Shown: piece after piece, positions 1 through 5,331 of the stretch
How positions within the stretch are numbered: position 1 is the first letter of the stretch
Layout: each line of letters begins with the position of its first letter
Source of the DNA: Deltaproteobacteria bacterium
GTDB lineage: Bacteria; Desulfobacterota; Desulfarculia; Adiutricales; JAGVGV01
DNA length: 6,354 nucleotides
NCBI GenBank assembly: GCA_020056895.1
Contig: JAGVGV010000567.1
Coordinates: forward strand, 1 to 6,354
Direction: 5' to 3'
Program-made: the position numbers and the translations under genes
The notes under the pieces: model-generated
What the model saw: the letters and a program-made list of their open reading frames with translations, nothing else
Told to the model about the DNA's origin: nothing
Database searches by the model: none

Positions 1-50
1 CCTTCACAAGGTCGCAAACTGAAACCCTCCCAAGTCTGACACCTAAATCG

Positions 51-70
51 AGGCCGGAAGCGGCCTTCCG
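51..70 (+). other. Small GC-rich hairpin, two competing folds
   Basis: Six bases at 51-56 pair perfectly with 61-66 around a GAAG loop. The same stretch can instead fold as 55-60 with 65-70. No T-run follows, so this does not look like an intrinsic terminator. It sits upstream of the promoter candidate at 128-156, so it could be the trailing structure of an upstream transcript or simply GC-rich intergenic DNA. No reading frame with coding character was seen in positions 1-127; all three plus-strand frames meet a stop within the first 80 bases. Confidence 0.3.
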
Positions 71-85
71 AACCGACTAGGGACT

Positions 86-103
86 CCGCCCTAATCTAGG
101 CGG
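86..103 (+). other. Imperfect inverted repeat upstream of channel promoter
   Basis: CCGCC plus TA (86-90, 92-93) pairs with TAGGCGG (97-103), with one bulged C at 91 and a 3-nt loop. It lies about 25 bases upstream of the -35 hexamer of the predicted channel promoter. That position would suit an activator or operator site, but no known regulator motif is recognised. Confidence 0.25.
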
Positions 104-127
104 TGGATCCTGGCTTAGGGGAACTCG

Positions 128-156
128 TTGTTCCGCATCCTTTTTTCTGGTACAAT
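128..156 (+). promoter_or_regulatory. Extended -10 sigma-70-type promoter for the channel operon
   Basis: TACAAT at 151-156 matches the -10 consensus at five of six positions. It is preceded by TG one base upstream (148-149), the extended -10 signature. A weak -35, TTGTTC at 128-133 (three of six), stands 17 bases away. Transcription would begin near 163 and leave an untranslated leader of roughly 115-120 nt before the channel start at 281. This is prediction by eye only. Confidence 0.45.
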
Positions 157-280
157 CAAGTTTTCGGTCCTCCCGAAACGGGGGCCATGGCGAGCGGCGG
201 CCTGGGCGGGTTCACCCTTCGTCCATGGGGCCGCCGCCCTTGTGGAACGGGTTCGGACCAATCCGAGGGAGTGCTCCGGC

Positions 281-1516
281 ATGATCGGCACGAAATGGCG
301 GGAAGCATACAAGGAAGCCGTGGGGGCTCTGAGGAGCACCTATTTCTTCCCCATGACCATTTTCCTTGGGGCCGTGCTGCTGGTCGCCGCGACCATGATG
401 TACCTCTTGGAATACGATCCCAAGGACCCCCATGGCTTTTGGGATTCGCTCTGGTGGGCCATGGTCACCGTGACCACGGTGGGCTACGGGGACATCGTTC
501 CCAAAACCGTTCCCGGCCGGTTGGTGGGGTTCGGCGTCATGATCTCCGGCCTGTTTCTCTTGTCGATCATGACCGCGTCCATCGCTTCGGTTTTCGTGAC
601 CCGCCGCATCAAGGAGGGCAAAGGTTTGGAAGACATCCGCGACAAGGATCATATCGTGATCTGCGGCTGGAACGACGGCGGCATCGAGGTCATCCGGGGG
701 TTGTATCACCAGCTGCGGCCCCGTTTTCCGGTGGTGGTCCTGATCAATGAACTGCCTCGGGAGGAAGTGGATTCCGTTTTCTATCGGTTCCAGGAGATGT
801 CTTTCCGGTATGTTCGCGGCAATTTCGCCAAGGAAGACATCCTGGCCCGAGCCAACATCTCTCAGGCTCGGGCGGCCATCATCCTGGCCGACGCCAGCGG
901 CAACCACCCGCCCGAACGCACTGACCAGCGGACCATTTTCGGCAGCCTGGCCATTAAATCCATGGCGCCCAAGGTGAAAATCTGCGCGGAGCTGAAAAAT
1001 CCGGAAAACCGGGAACACCTGCAGCGGGCGGCGGTGGATGAGATCGTGGCTCCGGGGGAATACAACGCCGGCATCCTGGCCGGCGCCGCCTCCGCGTCCG
1101 GCCTGTCCACGGTCATGAAGCGGCTTTTGAGCGTGGATGAAGAAAACAAGATGTGGCGGACCCGGATCAACGAACGCTGGGTGGGCAAGACCGTTCGCGA
1201 ACTGGCCGATCATTACCGCGAAAAATACAAGGCCATCCTTCTGGCCATCGTGACCGAAGCGAATCCCATGAAGCTCGAAGATATTCTTTCGGGCGACGCC
1301 ACCGCACTGGACGAATTCATCCGCCGCAAGTTCGAGGAATCCGGCAAGGATTTCTTTGCTTCGGGTAAACAGCGGATTTCCGTTCAAATCAATCCTTCGC
1401 CCGAAACCGTGATTACCGGCCACGACGCCGCCATTGTCCTGGGACGGGCCAAGCCCGGCGAAGCCTCCATTCTGGAAAAGGGGCTGGACATCGTGACCGG
1501 CGCCATGACGGAGTGA
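281..1516 (+). CDS. Two-helix potassium channel with cytoplasmic RCK (TrkA-N/TrkA-C) gating domain
   Basis: A 411-residue inner-membrane K+ channel subunit, expected to form tetramers. TM1 covers about residues 22-43, followed by a pore helix and the selectivity filter TVGYGD at 66-71, then TM2 at about 81-106. An RCK Rossmann domain starts at about 123 with HIVICGWNDGG, closely resembling the start of the MthK RCK domain. A second RCK_C lobe runs from about 291 to 411 and carries an insertion of about 38 residues (about 327-364). The frame is open further upstream to 128, but ATG 281 is preferred: AGGGAG at 266-271 gives good spacing, and the extra 51 residues would be encoded over the predicted promoter and leader. 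RCK domains gate such channels through Ca2+, Na+ or nucleotides; the ligand here cannot be read from the sequence. The following CNB gene begins 2 nt after the stop. Channel identity is certain and the gating ligand unknown. Confidence 0.93.
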   Translation: MIGTKWREAYKEAVGALRSTYFFPMTIFLGAVLLVAATMMYLLEYDPKDPHGFWDSLWWAMVTVTTVGYGDIVPKTVPGRLVGFGVMISGLFLLSIMTASIASVFVTRRIKEGKGLEDIRDKDHIVICGWNDGGIEVIRGLYHQLRPRFPVVVLINELPREEVDSVFYRFQEMSFRYVRGNFAKEDILARANISQARAAIILADASGNHPPERTDQRTIFGSLAIKSMAPKVKICAELKNPENREHLQRAAVDEIVAPGEYNAGILAGAASASGLSTVMKRLLSVDEENKMWRTRINERWVGKTVRELADHYREKYKAILLAIVTEANPMKLEDILSGDATALDEFIRRKFEESGKDFFASGKQRISVQINPSPETVITGHDAAIVLGRAKPGEASILEKGLDIVTGAMTE

Positions 1517-1518
1517 GC

Positions 1519-2040
1519 ATGAGCATCGAGGCCGACGACGTCAAGCGACTGATTCTGCAAAAGGCGGATTTTTTTCGGGATCTGGCCGAGGACGAGATTA
1601 CCGCGATCATCCGGATCATGGCCCCCAAAAAATTCCCGTCGGGGGCGGTCATCATGCGGGAAGGCGACCAGGGGGACACCTTGTACATGATGGCCGCGGG
1701 CCGGGTGGAAGTCAACAAGACCCTGACCATGAAATTCGGGCAGGACGATTACCGCGAAACCGAAAAAACCCTCACCATCCTCAGCGCCGACACCCACGCC
1801 GTGTTCGGCGAAATGGCTCTGATCACCGAAGATCAGCGAAGCGCCACCATCACCGCGCTTTCCGACTGCATGCTGTATGAAATCAGCCGGGCCGACTTTC
1901 TTCGCCTGGCCGCCGACCGCCCCTCCCTGGGATTCAAGGTCACCCTGAGGATCGCCGCTCTTTTAAGCCATCGCCTGAAAAAATCGGGCGAAGACGTGGT
2001 CCGGCTGACCACGGCGCTGTCCATTGCCCTGAGTCAGTAA
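1519..2040 (+). CDS. Stand-alone cyclic-nucleotide-binding domain protein
   Basis: A 173-residue cytoplasmic protein made of one CNB (cNMP_binding) fold with flanking helices. The beta-barrel core includes EGDQGDTLYMMAAGRVEV (about 48-65). The phosphate-binding cassette FGEMALITEDQRSA spans 96-109. Glu98, Arg107 and Ser108 match the sugar- and phosphate-contacting Glu-Arg-Ser of E. coli CRP, so real cAMP or cGMP binding is plausible. About 20 residues rich in charge (67-86) are inserted between strands. There is no helix-turn-helix, so it is not a CRP-type transcription factor, and there is no membrane segment. ATG 1519 is chosen because GGAG at 1510-1513 lies 5 nt ahead; an in-frame GTG at 1513 overlaps the channel stop and has no spacing. 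Translational coupling with the channel suggests a regulatory subunit, which is an inference. Confidence 0.88.
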   Translation: MSIEADDVKRLILQKADFFRDLAEDEITAIIRIMAPKKFPSGAVIMREGDQGDTLYMMAAGRVEVNKTLTMKFGQDDYRETEKTLTILSADTHAVFGEMALITEDQRSATITALSDCMLYEISRADFLRLAADRPSLGFKVTLRIAALLSHRLKKSGEDVVRLTTALSIALSQ

Positions 2041-2074
2041 GGGTTGTGTTTCTTTTTTTTAAGGAGGCACTCCG

Positions 2075-2626
2075 ATGACGCCTGGTTCTCTGTATTCGAA
2101 AGGAATCCTTCCGGTTCTCCTCGCCCTGGCGTTGGCCGCCATTACCGCCGGTTCGGCCTGGGCCTTTCTACCCGGTCCGGTCAAGGCGGCCCTCGATAAC
2201 AACCTGGGGCCTAAAGTGGCCGAACTGATCCGGACCAACCAGACCATCGACGATTTACTTAAGGAAACCAAAGACGAACGGCAGTTCAACATCCTGAGGG
2301 AAATGCTGTATAACAGCCAGTCCGCCGCGCTGATTGGCCAGTATGAAATCCGGATTCTGAAGCTTGGACCCCGGATCGCTCCGGCCGAAACTCCGGCGTA
2401 CTACCAGGAAACCATGGCCGGCCTGAAAAAGGCCGCGGCCCAGGTTCGGGAACACGGCCGCAAGGTGGAACTTTTCCGAGCCAAGCTGAAAAGCAGCCCG
2501 GCTCTGGCCAATGTGGACAAGGCCAAGTTTTTGCTGGACGAAACGGCCAACCACCTGGATGTGATCGCCCTGATGCTGGAACGGGAACGGACCAACCCCT
2601 CCATCGGCGAACAAACCATCAAATAA
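2075..2626 (+). CDS. Secreted or periplasmic helical protein of unknown function
   Basis: A 183-residue protein I do not recognise. The N-terminus is a clear Sec signal peptide: Lys9, then a hydrophobic run from about 11 to 26, ending in Ala-Trp-Ala with predicted cleavage after residue 30. No lipobox cysteine is seen, and no second membrane segment, so the mature 153-residue chain should be soluble in the periplasm or exported. It is rich in Lys, Glu, Ala and Leu with heptad-like stretches, probably all-helical. The start is secure: AAGGAGG at 2061-2067 lies 7 nt ahead of ATG 2075, the strongest ribosome binding site in the window. It follows the CNB gene by 34 nt, with a T-rich spacer but no stem, so cotranscription with the channel and CNB genes is likely. 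Its role is unknown; no catalytic motif is visible. Confidence 0.8.
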   Translation: MTPGSLYSKGILPVLLALALAAITAGSAWAFLPGPVKAALDNNLGPKVAELIRTNQTIDDLLKETKDERQFNILREMLYNSQSAALIGQYEIRILKLGPRIAPAETPAYYQETMAGLKKAAAQVREHGRKVELFRAKLKSSPALANVDKAKFLLDETANHLDVIALMLERERTNPSIGEQTIK

Positions 2627-2681
2627 AAAAACCCGGACTTAAGGACGGGAAGTCTAGGCCGGGTGCGAGGCCGGATGCGGC

Positions 2682-2700
2682 TCGGTTCGGTTCGGTTCGG
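2682..2700 (+). repeat. Short tandem repeat, TCGGT x about 3.8
   Basis: Three full and one partial copies of the 5-mer TCGGT run without interruption in the intergenic region after the secreted protein gene. A 5-base unit outside a coding frame could vary by slippage, but it is short and there is no gene close enough downstream for a clear effect. Confidence 0.6.
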
Positions 2701-2780
2701 CCCGCCAGGCGTCCATTGCCCCTTCATGGCTCCGCCTTTTCCGTTTCCTCCCCCCGCGTGCGCTTGAACGTGGCGCCTAT

Positions 2781-2801
2781 TGCCCCTGAAAAAAGGGGGC
2801 A
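2781..2801 (+). other. Hairpin abutting the -35 of the second promoter
   Basis: TGCCCC (2781-2786) pairs with GGGGCA (2796-2801) around an A-rich 9-nt loop. CGTG at 2769-2772 can pair with CACG at 2800-2803 as an alternative outer stem. No T-run follows on the plus strand. It ends directly before the candidate -35 at 2804, so it is either a weak end structure of the upstream transcript or an operator-like inverted repeat. Confidence 0.35.
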
Positions 2802-2803
2802 CG

Positions 2804-2832
2804 TTGCCGGAGGCCAGGGGTTTTGGTATAGT
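2804..2832 (+). promoter_or_regulatory. Extended -10 sigma-70-type promoter for the small protein and receiver genes
   Basis: TTGCCG at 2804-2809 (four of six to the -35 consensus) is followed after exactly 17 bases by TATAGT at 2827-2832 (five of six to the -10). TG stands one base ahead of the -10 (2824-2825), the extended -10 signature. A start near 2839 would give a leader of about 43 nt before the ATG at 2882. It is the best promoter candidate in the window, and it suggests the 48-residue protein and the receiver form a transcription unit separate from the channel operon. Confidence 0.55.
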
Positions 2833-2881
2833 TGAATCCTGAGTCCCCGGAACCCCGGGTGGATTTTTTTGCGAGGTGATG

Positions 2882-3028
2882 ATGGCTCCCAACTGCTCCG
2901 AACACCGCGACGGCCTCCGGTTGTTGGCTTTGAAACTCAGGCTGACCGAAGAGGATATGGCCGAAAAAGAGCGCATGGCACTGAACCGGGAAGTGGCCGA
3001 TCTGGAAGCCCGGTTGCGGATGGAGTAG
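2882..3028 (+). CDS. Small 48-residue charged, probably coiled-coil protein
   Basis: A short reading frame encoding 48 residues. It begins MAPNCSEHRDGLRLLALKLR and continues with an acidic/basic helical stretch ending in DLEARLRME. From about residue 12 onward, Leu, Met and Ala recur with heptad-like spacing among Glu, Lys and Arg, which suggests one long amphipathic or coiled-coil helix. There is a single Cys (residue 5) and no membrane segment. GAGG at 2873-2876 lies 5 nt before ATG 2882; in-frame ATG 2879 and GTG 2876 sit too close to it. The stretch GAGGTGAT matches the anti-Shine-Dalgarno complement over eight bases. The stop is 13 nt before the receiver gene, and a good promoter lies just upstream, so it looks translated and cotranscribed with the receiver. 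Function is unknown; an adaptor for the receiver is a guess. Confidence 0.6.
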   Translation: MAPNCSEHRDGLRLLALKLRLTEEDMAEKERMALNREVADLEARLRME

Positions 3029-3041
3029 GCGGCGATCCATT

Positions 3042-3404
3042 ATGGCCCGGATTTTGGTGATCGAAGACGACGCGCTGATGCGTGAAATGCTCCAGGAAAT
3101 GCTGGAAGCCGCGCGGCATGAGGTGATTCTGGCCCGGTGCGGCCGGGACGGTCTGGAGTGCTACCGCCGGGAAGCGGTTCACCTGGTCATCACCGACATT
3201 TTGATGCCGGGCGTGGAGGGGATTCAGATCATCATGGAATTGAAACGGGACCATCCCGAGGTTCGGATCATCGCCATTTCCGGCGGCGGGGCGGTGGGAC
3301 CCGATACGTATCTGGCCATGGCCCGGGAAATGGGAGCGGACCGAACGCTCACCAAACCCTTCCCGATGGCTCAATTGCTCCAGGCCGTCAACGATCTGCT
3401 GTAA
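3042..3404 (+). CDS. Single-domain (CheY-like) response regulator receiver protein
   Basis: A 120-residue cytoplasmic receiver domain with no output domain. All conserved positions are present: acidic pocket Glu8, Asp9 and Asp10, phosphoacceptor Asp52 (in VITDILMPG), Ser80 (in AISGGG) in the Thr/Ser switch position, and Lys105 followed by Pro-Phe. It should be phosphorylated by a histidine kinase and act by protein contact, as CheY, Spo0F or DivK do. No kinase gene lies in the window, so it is an orphan here. The ribosome site is weak (AGGCGG about 9 nt ahead of ATG 3042), and translation may partly depend on coupling to the small gene 13 nt upstream. It is followed after 140 nt by a receiver/HD-GYP gene in the same direction. 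Family is certain; the pathway is unknown. Confidence 0.93.
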   Translation: MARILVIEDDALMREMLQEMLEAARHEVILARCGRDGLECYRREAVHLVITDILMPGVEGIQIIMELKRDHPEVRIIAISGGGAVGPDTYLAMAREMGADRTLTKPFPMAQLLQAVNDLL

Positions 3405-3432
3405 TCCGAACCAGGGGGGGATAGGGCTCCTC

Positions 3433-3452
3433 CTGGCATCGCCGGCTTTTTT
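3433..3452 (+). terminator. Weak intrinsic terminator candidate after the receiver gene
   Basis: A short stem pairs 3433-3437 (CTGGC) with 3441-3445 (GCCGG, one G-U pair) around a 3-nt loop. After one C it is followed by six T residues at 3447-3452. The stem is short, so termination may be partial. If real, it would reduce read-through into the HD-GYP gene. Confidence 0.3.
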
Positions 3453-3467
3453 CAACCCGGCCCCCGG

Positions 3468-3479
3468 CCGGAGCTCCGG
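3468..3479. other. Perfect 12-bp palindrome in the gap before the HD-GYP gene
   Basis: CCGGAGCTCCGG reads the same on both strands and is embedded in GC-rich flanks. The run 3462-3467 can also pair with 3476-3481. It lies 65 bases ahead of the HD-GYP start. It could be an operator, but GC-rich DNA produces such palindromes readily and no -10/-35 pair was recognised nearby. Confidence 0.3.
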
Positions 3480-3544
3480 GGAAAAACACTCCAGGCTACG
3501 GGCCCGCCCAGGGGTCCGCCGGTCCGATCAGTGAGGACACGTTC

Positions 3545-4759
3545 ATGACGCCCAAGCGCTCCGATCCCTTTACCGCCCCTTCCACCGTTGGGGACATGGT
3601 TCCCGAAAGCGGCTCGTGCGTTCTGTCCGACCTGGGGCGTTCGGTGTTCGACCGGATTCTGGTAGTGGATGACGAACCGGCCATCCGGGAAGTGATTCAG
3701 GAATACCTGTCCATGGAAGGGTACGAAGTCCAAACCGCGGCCGACGGGATCGATGCTCTGGAAATCATGCGCCGGTATGAATTCGACGTGGTCATCACCG
3801 ACCTTTCCATGCCCAACCTGGATGGGTTCGGCCTGATGAAACAGGCCCTGAAAATTCAGCCGCTCACGTCGATCATCGTCCTTTCGGGCCAGGGCACGTT
3901 TGAAAACGCCATCGAGGCCGTGCATCGGGGGGCATACGATTTCGTGGCCAAACCGGTCCGGGATTTCAAAACCTTCAAGCTGACCATCAACCGCGGCCTG
4001 GAACACAAAAGCCTGCTCATCAACAAACAGAATTACCAGAGCAATCTCGAAACCATGGTCGAGGCCCAAACTCGCGAACTGGCCCGGATCAACCGGTTGC
4101 TCAAGCAGTATGCCGACCAGTTGGAATCGGTCTCTCTGTCCGTTATCTCCACGCTGCTGACCGCATTGGAAGAAAAAGACCGGTACACCGCCGGCCATTC
4201 CCGACGGGTCACTCATTACGCCGTGGGCGCGGCCCGGGTGCTGGCGTTGGGCTCCCACGACCTTTGGGTGATCCAGACCGCCGGGCAGCTTCACGACATG
4301 GGCAAGCTGATGATCGACCTTTCGTACGTGAACAAGCCGGGTCCCTTGACCAAGGAAGAATGGGAGATCATGAAGGAACACCCGGCCATGGCCGATCGGT
4401 TCCTGGCGCCCCTGCCTTTTTTGGAGGACGTTCGTCCCATCATCCGGCACCATCATGAACGGATGGATGGTTCGGGCTATCCGGACGGCCTTTCCGGCGA
4501 AGCCGTGGATATGAAAACTCAGGTTCTGGCCGTGGCGGATTCGTACGACGCCATGACCAGCCGCCGCAGCTACCGCAATCCCATGCCACATGCGGATGCC
4601 ATGACCGAACTGAGGAAATGGATCGGTGTGTATTGGCTGGATGAGCCCGTTCAGGCCTTGGATGAATTCCTGATCCGGGACGGCGGCCCTCGGGAACACG
4701 TGGAACCGACCGCCCCGTTCGCTCCTCCGGCCGCGCCCTGGCATCCTAGGGAAAGCTGA
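3545..4759 (+). CDS. Response regulator with HD-GYP output, predicted cyclic-di-GMP phosphodiesterase
   Basis: A 404-residue cytoplasmic protein. A 35-residue unstructured N-terminus leads into a receiver (about 36-150) with Asp42, Asp43, phosphoacceptor Asp86 (VITDLSMP), Ser114 and Lys136. A helical linker, probably coiled coil (about 153-196), joins it to an HD-GYP domain (about 197-375). Metal and signature residues present: His218 in YTAGHSRR, His250-Asp251 with Lys254 (LHDMGK), His279, the HHHE stretch 302-305 with DGSGYP (308-313), and Asp332. HD-GYP proteins hydrolyse cyclic-di-GMP to pGpG or GMP. Tyr214 stands where the Glu of ETGxH-type enzymes lies, suggesting the binuclear rather than trinuclear metal type. 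A Pro-rich tail ends the protein. GAGGA at 3533-3537 is 7 nt ahead of ATG 3545. The domain call is firm; activity is inferred from intact residues. It resembles RpfG-type regulators in layout, but no rpf genes are near. Confidence 0.93.
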   Translation: MTPKRSDPFTAPSTVGDMVPESGSCVLSDLGRSVFDRILVVDDEPAIREVIQEYLSMEGYEVQTAADGIDALEIMRRYEFDVVITDLSMPNLDGFGLMKQALKIQPLTSIIVLSGQGTFENAIEAVHRGAYDFVAKPVRDFKTFKLTINRGLEHKSLLINKQNYQSNLETMVEAQTRELARINRLLKQYADQLESVSLSVISTLLTALEEKDRYTAGHSRRVTHYAVGAARVLALGSHDLWVIQTAGQLHDMGKLMIDLSYVNKPGPLTKEEWEIMKEHPAMADRFLAPLPFLEDVRPIIRHHHERMDGSGYPDGLSGEAVDMKTQVLAVADSYDAMTSRRSYRNPMPHADAMTELRKWIGVYWLDEPVQALDEFLIRDGGPREHVEPTAPFAPPAAPWHPRES

Positions 4760-4814
4760 TCCTTCCTTCGGGCCGGTGGAGCACCTCCTTCTCCGAACTG
4801 AAACCAGCGTTTCG

Positions 4815-5246
4815 TCAGGTCAACCGCTTGCCCAGGCTGATCACCTCGTCCTGCTTGTACCCCAGATGCTCATAAAAACCGATCACCCGGGTGTTCGAAG
4901 CACGGACCTGAAGGTTGATTTTGGGGCAGCCCAGCCGTTTTAGGCGCTGTTCCGCTTCGATCACCATGGCCTCGCCGTACCCGGCTCCCTGGCGGTCGGG
5001 CGCCACGGCCAGGTAGTTGATCCAGCCCCGGTGGCCATCGAACCCCGCCATGGCCGCGGCCACCAGCCGGCCGTTCTCCTCGCCCACCAAAAACAATTCG
5101 GGCTGCTGGGTCAGCTTGATATCGATATCCCGGTCCGGATCGTTCCAGGGGACCACCAGCCCCGTTTCGATCCACAATCGGATCACCGCCGCCCGGTCCC
5201 CTGGTTCAAAGGATCGGATGGTGATTGGATTCGGGTGCGTCGTCAT
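4815..5246 (-). CDS. ypeA: GNAT-family N-acetyltransferase, YpeA-like
   Basis: A 143-residue cytoplasmic acetyl-CoA-dependent acetyltransferase of full GNAT length. The family landmarks of E. coli YpeA are visible: PWNDPDRDID (33-42), FLV (52-54), FDGHRG (69-74), the acetyl-CoA loop QGAGYG (86-91), CPKINLQV, and a terminal YEHLGY followed by SLGKRL. Physiological substrates of YpeA are poorly defined; in E. coli it has been linked to protein lysine acetylation. AAGGA at 5257-5261 (minus strand) lies 10 nt ahead of the ATG at 5246. It converges with the HD-GYP gene, with 55 nt between stops and no clear terminator in that gap. It follows the unknown minus-strand gene by 85 nt and may share its transcript. 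Family assignment is strong; the gene symbol rests on recalled motif similarity only. Confidence 0.88.
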   Translation of the reverse strand: MTTHPNPITIRSFEPGDRAAVIRLWIETGLVVPWNDPDRDIDIKLTQQPELFLVGEENGRLVAAAMAGFDGHRGWINYLAVAPDRQGAGYGEAMVIEAEQRLKRLGCPKINLQVRASNTRVIGFYEHLGYKQDEVISLGKRLT

Positions 5247-5331
5247 CGGCTTTTTTTCCTTTTTTCAATGGAGGGGGCGGAATCGCGGATGGAGAATCGG
5301 GCCGTATTTCACTTGGTGGGGATAGGGGGGG

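Noticed and set aside
128..280. N-terminal extension of the channel frame (51 extra residues from an ATG at 128)
   Set aside because: It has no ribosome site, overlaps the promoter candidate and is low in family character. ATG 281 has AGGGAG at proper spacing, directly before the expected short helix and TM1.
212..1423. Long 403-residue minus-strand frame opposite the channel gene
   Set aside because: It is a His/Gly/Pro-rich shadow of the real coding strand, typical of GC-rich genes, with no domain or ribosome site.
2632..2663. Stem-loop after the secreted protein gene as an intrinsic terminator
   Set aside because: The stem (2632-2640 with 2650-2663) is interrupted by a 5-nt bulge and no T-run follows on the plus strand. 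The A-run before it would only serve a minus-strand transcript, and no minus gene is seen there.
2726..2767. 13-codon frame rich in proline (MAPPFPFPPPACA)
   Set aside because: It has no ribosome site, is very short, and lies upstream of the promoter for the next unit.
3452..4744. Long 430-residue minus-strand frame opposite the HD-GYP gene
   Set aside because: The plus strand carries intact receiver and HD-GYP motifs throughout; the opposite frame has shadow composition only.
4760..4814. Bidirectional terminator between the convergent genes
   Set aside because: Only a 4-bp GGTG/CACC pairing was found, and no T-run in either direction.
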